Shown: positions 39,950-50,642 of the stretch, in pieces | Numbering within the stretch: the stretch's first letter is position 1 | Layout: each line of letters starts with the position of its first letter | Source of the DNA: Lepidostoma basale | Taxonomy: Eukaryota; Arthropoda; Insecta; Trichoptera; Lepidostomatidae | Assembly (NCBI GenBank): GCA_022606425.2 | Contig: JAHDVF020001222.1 | Coordinates: 186,001-250,000, forward strand | DNA: 64,000 nucleotides | Reading direction: 5' to 3' | Made by a program: the position numbers and the translations under genes | Notes under the pieces: model-generated | Seen by the model: only the letters and a program-made list of their open reading frames with translations | Databases searched by the model: none | Told to the model about the DNA's origin: nothing

Positions 39950-40215
39950 GATTGAGATTTGAGGTCGAGCGTTGTTGTGTTAAAGAATCAACTTGCTGTG
40001 CATGTTGTCCATCCGATATTATAAGATGGAGTAGACAGGGATGGAGGTACGATCATGTCAAAAGAATGGACCCCACCAGAATCCCCTTTATGCCCTACAT
40101 AATCAGCCTCACTGGACTCGTCCTCGTGGAAGAACTCCAAAAAGATGGAAGGCTTGGAATCCACCTCACGGGTGGAGGAATCCTATGAAGAACAGATCAT
40201 ATAAGCAAGTAAGAA
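39950..40215 (+). mobile_element. LINE-D 3' scrap
   Basis: SDIIRWSRQGWRYDHVKRMD in one frame and PHWTRPRGRTPKRWK in another. Similar to 21012-21440. Confidence 0.78.
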
Positions 40216-40234
40216 GAACATTGTAAGATTATGT

Positions 40235-40330
40235 TTTATTTATTATTTCTTGAACAAAGATATAAAACTCCATATTAAATTTTTAATATGAATGAAAACG
40301 TCTAGACGTTTTATTTTATTTTATGGAATC
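40235..40330. repeat. Arm of the foldback family, diverged
   Basis: TTTCTTGAACAAAGATATAA, AACTCCATATTAAAT and ATGAAAACGTCTAGACGTTT match the text before the arm at 15540-15670. Confidence 0.6.
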
Positions 40331-40654
40331 GACTTTTTTCACCTTGCTTAGACTTAGGGATTATGATGTTTTCGTCCATTTATTTAAATATTATGTTTTC
40401 CTATTTGAGAGGCACATAACGCTCTCTTGCAATATAAAAAAATAATACAATTGCCTAAGCTTATACATAATAATAAATAAAAAAACTCATTAATTACACG
40501 ATACTCACCGAATTAATTAAGGATAATAAAATTAGAAAAATACATTTGATTTGTATTAATTAGTGTATGGAAAATAAAAGAAACAGAATAATTTTAACGT
40601 ACACAGAATTAATGTACATTGTACATATTATAATAAATGCAGTTAAAATAAGAT

Positions 40655-40895
40655 CTTTTAGACGAATAGGTGGTAAATCTGTATATATTAGAGTGTCAAA
40701 TATAAATATAATGTGAATGCAGCGTGAATGGAAGTGTTAAGAACAAAATAATGGAAAGATCATTAAGGTGGTGTGGAAAGAATGAATGAAGAAATAATGG
40801 CAAAGAAAAGTTTATGTAAAAGGAACTAGAAATAACAGAAGACCGAGAAAAAAATGGCACAATTAGGAAAATATATCAATTTTAACAGCGGAAGG
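40655..40895 (+). mobile_element. LINE-A, degenerate
   Basis: AGATCTTTTAGACGAATAGG, AGAGTGTCAAATATAAATAT and AGGAACTAGAAATAACAGAA. Several frameshifts. Confidence 0.7.
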
Positions 40896-40898
40896 ACA

Positions 40899-41156
40899 TG
40901 TCGCACGCTTATTAGAACACTGGCTTAATCAAAAAAGCAAATTTTGCTCAATCTGACATGAGTCGGTGTTTTACCAAAAACCGTCGAAAAACACGTACGA
41001 ATGGATAGCGTTAACATTGTGAACGATTATCGTACTACAAATGGATAGCGTTAACATTGTGAAAAATAGATGGATAGCGTTAACACAAGCCTCTGTCTAA
41101 TGTTAACTCAATTATGACCTAAACCATAATCGGTCAGTTAACTATTAAGCGTGCGA
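40899..41156. mobile_element. Short inverted-repeat element with internal 3x repeat
   Basis: The ends TCGCACGCTTATTAG and CTATTAAGCGTGCGA are inverted. Three copies of ATGGATAGCGTTAACA lie inside, at about 41000, 41041 and 41070. The superfamily is unknown. Confidence 0.75.
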
Positions 41157-41299
41157 TGTTTGTGTTTGTGGTTTTGTTTTTAAATTTCATAATAATAATA
41201 ACAACACAAAAAAGTGGAATTTCCAGACACCATTAGTCGGGACACAAGACATTTGAAATAATTAAAAAATATATAATTAATTCCTTTTAATTTTAACAT

Positions 41300-41850
41300 A
41301 CTAAATAACTAACTAACTAACCATCACGCCGTCTCCCCGAAGGGGTAGGCAGAAAGAATGGACTGCCACACTTTTCTTTCCTGACATATTTCTCTCGCTT
41401 CCTCAACATTCATACATCGTGTCATGCACGCGCGTCGATTTCTCTGACTCCTCACATGGCCGACATTCAATATTTGATTTATTTGATCGTGCCACGTTTT
41501 CCTCGGTCTACCTCTGTTTCTGGTTCCATTTACATCATTAACATAAAAAAAATTTACCATTCTTTCTTCATTCATTCATTCCATATGTCCAAACCATCTT
41601 AATGATCCTTTCATTATTTTGTTCATGACACCATCATTCGCACCGCATTCACCTTTTATATTTTCATTCGACACTCTATCATACTTTCATCCTTATTTTG
41701 CCAGTTCCAAGCTTCGCTTCCATACATAAGGGTCGGTAGAAGAACACCATTGTGCACTGCCATTCTAGCTTTTTTGGATAGGTTTTTGTTTGCGATGACA
41801 ACTTTAAGTGCACCATTCACTTTGTTGCCTGCCCCAACCCTTCTTTCAAT
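41300..41850 (-). mobile_element. LINE-A with TTAG tail
   Basis: The minus strand ends with [20 protein letters not shown] and [16 protein letters not shown], and upstream [17 protein letters not shown] in a broken frame. It extends past the Met to AGTGCACTTAAAGTTGTCAT-type text on the minus strand, the longest 5' reach of this subfamily here. Confidence 0.87.
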
Positions 41851-42054
41851 AGTACAATAATAATACGTTGTACAGTATTATTAATATCAATCACATTCTT
41901 TATTGTTTTAAATGAAAATCAATAAACAACAAAAAAAACATTTGATTTTATTTTTCTGATTATTATAATTTATTTATTTATTGATCATTTACCAAATACA
42001 TGGTTTTAATACCTCCCAACGGGGGTAACCCGTTCTAGGGAGGCAAGTTTTTAG

Positions 42055-42330
42055 AGATTATTACATGGAAACAAAGAATGAAGAAAGAATGGTAAAAAAA
42101 AGTATATGTTAACTAGAAATAGAGAAAGACCGAGAGGAAAACGTGGCACGATCAAATAAATCAAATATTTAATGTCGGCTACATGAGGAGTTGGAGAAAT
42201 CTACGTGGGTGCATGACGCGTTGAAGAATCGATAAAACATATGTCAGGAAAGAACAGTGTGGCAGTCTATTATTTCTGCGTACCCTTTCGGAGAGACTTC
42301 TTGATTGTTAGTTAATTAATTAGTTACACA
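42055..42330 (+). mobile_element. LINE-A, degenerate
   Basis: GGAAACAAAGAATGAAGAAA, CACGATCAAATAAATCAAAT and a tail TTGATTGTTAGTTAATTAAT. Confidence 0.75.
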
Positions 42331-42785
42331 AAAGGAGTATGCATTTTGCGAAATATTGGCGTAATTGTGTTTCATTTTTCTTTGTTCAACTTTAATGAAA
42401 ATTACAGTGATTTTCATATAGCAAACTCGAAGAATTTTCCCTATTCATTTGCATCTGAAATACCCATTCGCTTGTACGTCATGTTGAAAGCATTTCTAGC
42501 TTATCTCAGAAATTAATTTGTCTGACAGGTGCTTGCCTTTGGATGCATCATGCACCGTTGTTTTATACAGGCACCGGTGCTGTCATCGTGTTGAATTATG
42601 GGCATTACATTATAACTTTATTAATCAGCAGACAAATGCGGAATTGAGACAAATGACAGATCACACCAACGATACTTTTTAAATTTTGCCGAATCCAATC
42701 TGATTGAAACAAATATGATAAAAATCTAGTAGAAGCAACATGTAAACCAGAATTAAAGTTGTGATATTTTTTTTCTTACCCATAG
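42331..42785. other. Spacer, nothing recognised
   Basis: No frame; moderately higher GC near 42535-42600 without a motif. Confidence 0.45.
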
Positions 42786-42789
42786 AATA

Positions 42790-43275
42790 CTCCTTATACT
42801 AATACTAATACTAATACTCCTCATCAAGACCTATGTATGGAGTATCTTGATGTACGGCTGCGAGACATGGTGCCTATCCGAAAGAGATAAACGGAGACTA
42901 GAGGCTTTTGAGATGTGGTCCTATAGAAGACTATTAGGAATTTCCTGGAGAGACCACATTGCAAATGAGGAGGTTCTCCAAAGAATCGAGGGAGGAAGGC
43001 ACCTGCTCAGGACCTTGTCCGAAAGGCGTGCAAGATGGATCGGCCATGTAACACGACAAGAAAGCCTCTTGCATGCCATAATGGAGGGTATGACCGAGGG
43101 GACAAACCCTAGGGGACGCCCACGCCGAGAGTACCTGGAGGACCTGTTGGTGGACGTGCGCTGCTCATCATATGCAGATTTCAAAAGAGCCGCTCAAGAC
43201 AGGGAAGAATGGAAGAGAAGAATAGAGGAAATTGCTGCAAACCAATCCCAGGATTGAAACCAGAGAGATAGAGAG
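42790..43275 (+). mobile_element. LINE-C 3' end, copy 2, 136-codon frame
   Basis: The frame 42847-43257 reads MMYGCETWCLSERDKRRLEA, RRLLGISWRDHIANEEVLQR and DLLVDVRCSSYADFKRAAQD. A TACTAA repeat precedes it (42796-42818). It lacks the stop of copy 1. Confidence 0.9.
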
Positions 43276-43294
43276 AAGAAGGAAAAAAAACGAT

Positions 43295-43450
43295 TTAAGA
43301 ATATTTATTAATTTATTTATTGGATTACATACAGCGATTTTAATACATATAAATAATAAATAAAAACACATAGAAATAATAAAAAAGGCCAATTACATGC
43401 TACCACAAATATAAACTAATAGAAAAATTAACAAACTAATAACAACAAAA
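43295..43450 (-). mobile_element. Jockey/CR1-like LINE 3' UTR
   Basis: TTATTGGATTACATACAGCG, ATAAAAAAGGCCAATTACAT GCTACCACAAATATAAA matches 55625-55745, where the coding end follows. Confidence 0.7.
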
Positions 43451-43467
43451 CAAAAAATATATATAAG

Positions 43468-43732
43468 GATTAATTGTATCTCAATAGAGACGAAGATGTA
43501 AATTGTTTTCTGGGAACAGAATATGGTGGCCAAGACGCTTACAGGACTTATGAGCTGTCATTGGTTGGGTTGAGCGATCGCTTTATTCCATTCCCCATTC
43601 CTCCCTTCTTACGACAATTTTTTTGGAAGTTGTATACGAGTATATGCTAAAATACTGCGCCTATCTTCCACTCTTCATTTTATTCCCAGAAAACAATTAA
43701 CATCTTCGTCTCTATTGAGATACAATTAATCC
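43468..43732. mobile_element. MITE-M, both ends, copy with ATAAGGATTAATTG borders
   Basis: Inverted ends of almost 60 bp: AAGGATTAATTGTATCTCAA, AGACGAAGATGTAAATTGTT and TTCTGGGAA. The interior carries CAGGACTTATGAGCTGTCAT and CCATTCCCCATTCCTCCC. Confidence 0.9.
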
Positions 43733-43830
43733 TTATAAAAAATAATTTATCCGCAATGGGTAAAATCCAGTATTTGTCTACAAGAATTTGTATACATTCA
43801 AAATGTTGTGTAAAATAACTGGTCCAAGTT
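43733..43830. repeat. Flank repeat that accompanies MITE-M
   Basis: ATGGGTAAAATCCAGTATTT GTCTACAAGAATTTG is repeated at 44165-44262, inverted at 51680-51740, and diverged at 36180-36230, always beside a MITE-M end. Confidence 0.8.
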
Positions 43831-43959
43831 AATGGCATAAAAACTGGAGAGACATCTCCAGGCGTAATCTAGTACTGTATGATTTGCAGAGCCTTTCACA
43901 GTGCATTAATAAAGATTTTCTGCTTAATGCTTCCCAATCTTAATAGATGACGCTAGTGT

Positions 43960-44165
43960 ATTCTAGCATTCTAGCATATATACAACTTCCAAAAAAATTA
44001 TCAGACGTGGTGGTCGTAAGAAGTGCGGAATGGGGTATGTTGTTAAACATAAAACGATCGCTCAACCCAACCAATGACAGGTCATAAGTCCTATAAGCGC
44101 CTCGGTCACCATATTCTGTTCCCAGAAAACAATTTACATCTTCGTCTCTATTGAGATACAATTAA
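43960..44165 (-). mobile_element. MITE-M, right half
   Basis: AGTGCGGAATGGGGTATGTT, CAATGACAGGTCATAAGTCC and the inverted end GATACAATTAATCCTTAT. The left end is lost. Confidence 0.85.
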
Positions 44166-44329
44166 TCCTTATAATAAATCGATTATCCGCGATGGGTAAA
44201 ATCCAGTATTTGTTCACAAGAATTTGTATACATTCAAAATGTTGTGTAAAGTAAAATTTGTTTATCTGGCAAGCATGTTTGCAAGAGATGAAAGAATGGA
44301 GAAAGATATCGGAAGAAGGGTTGGAGCTG

Positions 44330-44890
44330 GAAACAAAATAAATGGTACACTCAGTCATTACGGCAAATAGAAATATATCGACTGAAGCAAAGATGGCAGT
44401 GCACAATGGAGTTCTAGTCCCGACCCTTGTGTATGGAAGTGAAACTTGGAGTTGGCAGAAAAAGGGTGAAAGTAGGATAAATGCCGTAGAAATGAGGTCA
44501 CTAAGAAGAATGTGCAGAAAAACAATTTATGATAGAATATCTAATGATGACGTAAGAAAGGAATGTAAGGCGGATGAATGCTTAATAAATAAAATTAAGA
44601 AAAGGTAACTAAGATGGTTTGGACATATGAAACGAATGGATAAGGAAGAATGGTTAAAAAATATATATACAAGTAGTGTGAACATGAAAAGAAGTCGAGG
44701 AAGGCCAAAGAAGACATTTACTGAAAACCAGCCATGTTCGAAGTAGGTAGGAACAATCGACGAGCGTGCATGTCACAATGTGTGAATTTAGAAGAGGCGC
44801 GAGAATTATGTCAGGATAGAACAATGTGGCGATCCATCCTTTCTGCCTACCCCTCCGGGGAAACGGCGTAATGGTTAGTTAGTTAGTTAG
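44330..44890 (+). mobile_element. LINE-A, TTAG tail, early frame intact
   Basis: MAVHNGVLVPTLVYGSETWS, WQKKGESRINAVEMRSLRRM up to a stop at 44606, then broken frames to CMSQCVNLEEARELCQDRTM and GGTTAGTTAGTTAGTTAG. Confidence 0.87.
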
Positions 44891-44939
44891 ATAGTGTTAC
44901 CAACAAAATATTTAAAAGAGTTCAAAATAGTAATTATAA

Positions 44940-45395
44940 TCTTCTTCTTAAAGTGCCCTGTCAGGTCCTCCCGACGTTGGCGATCACTCTGATAAACTCT
45001 TCCCTATCCTGCGCTGTCCGGAATAGCTCCTCCACAGTTCCGATTCCCGTCAATTCCCTCACACTGCGCAGCCAAGAGATCTGCCTTCTCCCTGCCCCCC
45101 TGCGGCCCTCTATTTTTCCCTTCAGTATTAGATACAGCAAGCGATATTTCTCTCCTCGCAAAACGTGACCCAGATATGAAATCTTGCGGACTTTGATTAA
45201 TGTCAGCAGCTCTCTATTTACTCCTGCACGATTCAGGACTTCTGTGTTCGTCACTCTGTCTGTCCATGGGATCCTGAACATTCTTCGGTGAAGCCACATT
45301 TCAAATGCCTCTAACCGGTTCATTGTATTTACTTTTAATGTCCATAGCTCACACCCATATAACAGAACAGATCACACATAGCACGATAGCATCCT
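44940..45395 (-). mobile_element. LINE-B 3' end, 120-codon frame
   Basis: The minus frame 45323-44961 reads [40 protein letters not shown] and RRQISWLRSVRELTGIGTVE. It is the cleanest LINE-B end here. Confidence 0.9.
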
Positions 45396-45479
45396 TATAA
45401 TAACATAATTATAATAATAATAATGGAATAAATAACATAATTATAATAATGGAATTAAAAAAAAACATTATGGTCTCAT

Positions 45480-45860
45480 CTACGCCGAGAGGTTGGCCCG
45501 ATGACTGAAAAAAATGTTTGGACCCACACTAGATGGGACTTACAGAATCAAAATTAATATTGAGCTTGAAGTACTAATTAACCAGGAAACAGTGATGAAA
45601 TTCTATAGGTATCAACGCCTACGGTGGGCTGGCCATGTAGAAATAATACCAGAGGGAAGACCAACAAAGATTATGTCCAGATTGATGCCACGCGAAAAGA
45701 AACCAAAAGGCAGACGAATTAAAAGATTGGCGGTCTGCGTGGAAGAGGACTGAGAGAAATTAGAAAGGTTTGAAGAATGGAGAGAGATGGCCAGGGATAG
45801 AAACCAGCGGAGGACTGTTGTGGAGGAGGCCAAATCCCACACCGGGACATAGCGCCAGAA
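45480..45860 (+). mobile_element. LINE-F 3' end
   Basis: MKFYRYQRLRWAGHVEIIPE, GRPTKIMSRLMPREKKPKGR, then after a stop a frame like EEWREMARDRNQRRTVVEEA. It is another non-LTR ORF end, related to the scrap at 50555-50640. Confidence 0.8.
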
Positions 45861-45864
45861 GAAG

Positions 45865-46920
45865 ACAAAGAAAATAATTTATGCCCGGGTTTCGCTTTTG
45901 AGTTCTAAGATTATTATTATTTTCAATGAAACGTGCATGAAAGCATCAAGCTAATGGCGGTTCATATCATGTTAGCATATTGGTCAGAATACGTTTTACA
46001 CGTTCCATTGATGAATTGCACTAATGATGGATTAAGCGCAATAATCTCAGAACAATCAATCAAGCAATATTTCGATTCATTCGAATTCGTCACTTGTCTG
46101 GACAAAGATAATCCGCCATCTTAACTGGAACTTAACCACGTGTCTAATTTCATGGCGATAAACTCGAAGGTCTCGAGGTCTGATATATTTTTTGTGCAAT
46201 TGAATTGAAACATCTCGCTTTGTTAAGGTATTATCAAATGTAATGATAAAAATGCTACAGTTCAACGAAACATGTCACTCTGTATAATCAAGTGCATGTA
46301 CCTTGGGGGATAGCCACTGTGGTTGCTTGAAATTTGTTTTAATTTAAGGTATGTACATTCGAAAATATGCGTATACAATTTCAGATAAAAATTCCGAAAA
46401 TTGATTTAAGTTAGTCATTTTAGTGAGAGTAGGTAGACCGACTGTCCTTGCGCCGACCGCTACGCTAACCGGGTGAAAGATGCTGAGAATCGCAAGGAAA
46501 GAGTCAATAAAATAAAAAAAGTCAAGGACACCACTGGAGATATTAGAAGAACCAGGATTCGATATATTGATGATAGTATAAATACTCGTATTTTAGAAGA
46601 TACATGATTTTATAGTAAGAAAAATGGACTAAAAACTTTAAACGCGTTTTTCACAAAACTATTTTTAACTGGTCGCATCGGTAAATAGAGCAATTATTAA
46701 CTGATTTTCAACTGTTTTGTTATGCTCTCTTTGCAATACCTATCGTCAAGCGTTACCGATTTTGAAATTTTTTTTTTTACTATTTTTTAATATGCTGGAA
46801 TACAAAAAAGGGCAAAACAATTTGAAAATTTTCGAATCGGTCGCCATTTTGTGAAAAATCAAAAAAAAATCGGCTACGTACAACGATAACTACATTCATA
46901 CAGATTATAATGAACTTTGA
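45865..46920. other. AT-rich spacer, nothing recognised
   Basis: A slightly GC-richer patch at 46430-46560 (CCTTGCGCCGACCGCTACGC) has no frame. The rest shows no coding signal. Confidence 0.45.
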
Positions 46921-46924
46921 TTTT

Positions 46925-47406
46925 TTACCTAACTAACTAACTAACCATCACGCCGTCTCCCCGAAGGGGTAGGCAGAAAGAATGGACTGCCACACCTTTC
47001 TTTCCTGACATATTTCTCTCGCTTCCTCAACATTCATACATCGTGTCATGCACGCGCGTCGATTTCTCTGACTCCTCACATGGCCGACATTCAATATTTG
47101 ATTTATTTGATCGTGCCACGTTTTCCTCGGTCTTCCTCTATTTCTGGTTCCATTTACATCATTAACATATAATTTTTTTACCATTCTTTCTTCATTCATT
47201 CTTTCCATATGTCCAAACCATCTTAATGATCCTTTCATTATTTTGTTCATGACACCATCATTCGCACCGCATTAACTTCTTATATTTTCATTCGACACTC
47301 TATCATACACAGAATATCCACACATTCGTCTAAGAGATCTCATTTCTACTGCATTTATTCTACTTTCATCCTTCCTTTGCCAGTTCCATGCTTCGCTTCC
47401 ATACAC
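46925..47406 (-). mobile_element. LINE-A with TTAG tail
   Basis: The minus frame 47250-46948 reads [20 protein letters not shown] and [20 protein letters not shown]. Upstream coding continues to about 47406 with a frame break. It is very close to 41300-41850 and 37205-37722. Confidence 0.88.
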
Positions 47407-47457
47407 TTTTTGAGATATCGATGCGACTGTGGCGATTTTTTTTTAAAGACCTACAGC

Positions 47458-47740
47458 CTAGGTTCTCAAAGTGGGCGATATGATGAGACTTTCAGGGGGG
47501 CAGTAGAATACCCAGAAAAAATATAGAGCGTGGGCAGATAAAAAAAAAAGTCTAAAAAGACAAAAAAAAAACACGCTAATCACGTAGGTACTAATAAAGC
47601 AAATTAAACTTAAATATTGGTTTATTTTTTTATAGTATGTATTGTAATCATTTTCCCATATTTCGAATAACTTTTATGGGAGGGAGCGTTGAACGTTTAT
47701 TTTTCTTTAAGGGGGGCCCAGAAATGATTGGAAACCTATG
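47458..47740. mobile_element. Short hAT-type MITE, copy 2
   Basis: GCCTAGGTTCTCAAAGTGGG, TTTCAGGGGGGCAGTAGAAT and end GATTGGAAACCTAT. Flanks GACCTACA and GCTCTACA agree at 6 of 8 positions, so the target duplication is worn. Confidence 0.85.
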
Positions 47741-47959
47741 CTCTACAGTATCACTGATAACTTCGTTACTATTTAATATTATTCGTTAAAAATTTTAATA
47801 AACTTTATTGAATATACACTTAATATAATTTTAAAAAACGCGATCCCCATATTCCTTAATTATCCCGGTCAAAGAAATTCCCTAAAATCACTTATTTTTT
47901 CGGCCGTCACAGTGGCTATTCCCCTTAACGCACGTATTAAATGTTTAATTATAGAGTTT

Positions 47960-48110
47960 TAAATCTATATTGACAGAGTACAGCATAGAATCCAGAGCCG
48001 CCACTGTCAGAACCATCTCATTAGAAGACACTCAAAGCATTGCTGGCTAAACCCTTCGTGACAAAAAAGAAACACGGATATCCGATGATTGTAAAATGAA
48101 GACGGGAGAT
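47960..48110 (+). mobile_element. LINE-D scrap, heavily worn
   Basis: AATCCAGAGCCGCCACTGTC AGAACCATCTC and AACCCTTCGTGACAAAAAAG follow the EARADTVRT...TLRD codons. Confidence 0.6.
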
Positions 48111-48224
48111 AAGAAGGTTTTGGAATTAAGATGTCACCAAAATGGCAGAATCAAGTATCTACTATAAGAGTAGAGTCGAGTCGTAGAGACTCGTAGAGGA
48201 GCAGTCCGTTGAAGCCGGAAGTCC

Positions 48225-48808
48225 AATATATAAAAATAGGTTTAAAATAAATCAAAACTTTTTTTTTAATATGTACACTGTGTTTAGATATAAATAAACA
48301 ATACAAAACACAAACAAAATAAATTTATTGTCTTCGGACACTCGTCGTGAAGTAACGTTGCTGTTTGATACCGACGCGCTTGCTTTCGGTAATCCTGCTT
48401 TGAAAAAATAATCAAGTTATGTTTGCACTTTTGAAGTTGCCTGTTTTTTTATAATCATTTCTATAAAAGTACGAAAATGCGTATAATATAGCTAAATAGT
48501 CAATAAATGTTATTAGATCGTCGAGATGTGATCTTAACACTGATAACTTCATTTTTAGCAGTGTTGTTTCTTCTTCTTCGCTATCTTCACTTCCATCCTC
48601 GGCATTATGTCTCAAATTCTAGTGCTAGACGAATGATGTGATCACGGCCTCTAAATTTTTTTTACATGCGGCAACACTTGAATTTAAGCATGTATAATAA
48701 TATTAACAGGACGTTTTTAATTTTTTTACATTTGACCTAATTTTTGTCGGTTATATCCGAAGTTCGTTAAATAGAGGTCCGTTATATCAAGGTTTTACTG
48801 TACTGCGT
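48225..48808 (-). mobile_element. pogo/Tigger-like element, copy 1
   Basis: The right end is the complement of CAGTAAAACCTTGATATAAC and GGACCTCTATTTAACGAACT. The minus frame 48615-48412 (MRHNAEDGSEDSEEEETTLL) equals that of 61858-62452. The left inverted end is missing. Confidence 0.85.
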
Positions 48809-48919
48809 TATTTTTATTCATTTTTTATTATTATTATATTTTGTTTTATCGCTCTTTACAGCATTACAGAGCTAGCCAAATCGATGTAAAGGGTACATTA
48901 TCGTGACATGTGATGGGTA

Positions 48920-49048
48920 GTTAATCTATAGCCATTTTATTGTCACGGGAATTCTGGACCAGACCAAAGGCAGTGTGACAATCACACTGCCATCACACTG
49001 GAATCGAACCCGGGACCCGGGATGTAATAACTCGGACACGAAAGTCTT
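48920..49048 (-). repeat. tRNA-derived SINE, copy 6
   Basis: The minus strand reads CGTGTCCGAGTTATTACATC, CGGGTTCGATTCC (B box), GATGGCAGTGTGATTGTCAC, and GTGACAATAAAATGGC. Confidence 0.82.
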
Positions 49049-49780
49049 CATTTGATTCTTTTGGTTAATAAGCAATAGACAAAACATAATCCTCAATAAT
49101 GAGATTAGCACCAAATTCATATTTTACTGAATACGAAGTAAATTTTAAAAATATGTATTCGTAATTCGATTTGGAAATTGTGTAAAAACCTTGTAGGCAA
49201 TTAGAAGAAAGATAAAACTAATTTGGAAAAGTTTTCGGATGTCATTTGTAACAATACTTTAATCCATAGATGATGGGTTTTGCCCCGTTGGCGGAATTCA
49301 TACATCGCAAAACCGTTTTTCATGCACTCACCGGTCTGAAATAAAACGTAATTAATTCAGATGGCTTAAACAATGATACCATCTTGATGGTATTTAATTT
49401 AAGATAAGGATTAAAGATTTACAATCCATTATCTTCCGAGAATGTAATGTCCTATCATAAACCTTGTTTGTGGGATTTATCTTGCATTAGATTTAATCTT
49501 ATCTCCACTAAAGAAGTCGAGGAGTAATTTATTGGGTTACTTTTCCAACAATGCCGATCTTCTTGTCCATTTTTATTAGTAATCCTCGGCGGTCTGTTGG
49601 AGATACTCAAGGTCACTTTTCACGAATGAGATTTCAAGATGGCCTCCGTAGGTAAGCTGTCATTTTAAATTAAACAAAAATTGTTCCAGATTTTCACCAT
49701 TCACGCTATGTTGCAAACTGCCGCGTCATTATTTTTCGACTGTAAATGTAGAATAAGTGGAATAAAACTAAATTAATAGA
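49049..49780. other. Spacer with a possible splice-like signal
   Basis: CAAGATGGCCTCCGTAGGTA AGC at 49636 reads as a start codon, four codons and a donor, but no partner exon is found. CTGTAAATGTAG at 49740 resembles the TTAA MITE. The rest is unrecognised. Confidence 0.4.
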
Positions 49781-49784
49781 CAGG

Positions 49785-50120
49785 GTTAATAGTTTGAGCC
49801 CCTTTCTGTTCAATCTTTTTGGACGAAATCATAGAAGAGGTAGCTAGCTTGGGACTAGGTTATAAAATGGGCAGTAAAACTGTGAACGTCATTTCCTATG
49901 CAGACGATGCCGCATTAATAGCAGAGTCTGAAGATGACTTGCAAAGAATGTTGTACAAATTCGGCACAGTATCACAAAGGTTATATGGCTATATCAGTCA
50001 ACAAAACAAAAAATCTCACTATATCTAGGCAACCTACAAGATGTAAGCTGACTGTTAATGATATACCTGTGGAACAAGTAATGAGTTTCAGATATTTGGG
50101 AGTAGAGATCTGTTGGCGCC
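49785..50120 (+). pseudogene. Reverse transcriptase core fragment (YADD)
   Basis: SPFLFNLF-type text, then DEIIEEVASLGLGYKMGSKT, VNVISYADDAALIAESEDDL, QRMLYKF. After a +1 shift it continues VNKTKNLTISRQPTRCKLTV and PVEQVMSFRYLGVEI. YADD is the RT catalytic box. This is the only polymerase-domain fragment seen; it is frameshifted and truncated on both sides. Confidence 0.9.
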
Positions 50121-50550
50121 TACTCGTATATATATATATAAATAAATATCCTGAAAATTCTGTCTAGAAAACAATGGTTCAGTTGCAACACAACATCCCA
50201 GTTTAAGAGTTGCTGTATCAAGAGTAGAAAAAGCCGTGATGTTGTCCAACCTTCCATAGTAGAGGAACAAAAACAAGAAGAACTATATGAAAAGGTCACC
50301 GCGGTAAAAATTAATATTGCTTTTGTTGTGGTGAGAAGATTATTATTCACACATAACAATAAATAATTTGATATAAATGAAAGAGCGTAGGATAATGGTG
50401 GAATCACAACCATTATTTCATTAAACTGTTGTCACGAGAACACAGATTATTATTGGATTGATTTCCGCAGTCACGAAACCTAATCGTAGGTAAATATAAT
50501 TATAAATAATTCTTAAAACGTGGCTTTTCAATCATTATACTTGCATCTTA
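50120..50550. other. Spacer after the RT fragment
   Basis: Up to about 50230 a VRVAVSRVEKAVMLSNLP-like frame may continue the retroelement. Beyond that nothing is recognised. Confidence 0.4.
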
Positions 50551-50554
50551 AATT

Positions 50555-50640
50555 ATTTCAAATGAACGGGCGATGAGATTACTCAGATTGAGATGGGCTG
50601 AGCATGTACGGAAGATGGCAGACTCGCAAGTCCCTAAAAT
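50555..50640 (+). mobile_element. LINE-F-like scrap
   Basis: NERAMRLLRLRWAEHVRKMA codons (MKLLRLRWAGHV type), ending against the next element. Confidence 0.7.
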
Positions 50641-50642
50641 AT

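Noticed and set aside
49240..49345. Minus-strand exon MKNGFAMYEFRQRGKTHH
   Set aside because: A short open stretch near a possible acceptor; no donor in the right place and no similarity I recognise.
49636..49660. First coding exon ATGGCCTCCGTAG|GTAAGC on the plus strand
   Set aside because: A neat start and donor, but only four codons and no downstream partner. Chance cannot be excluded.
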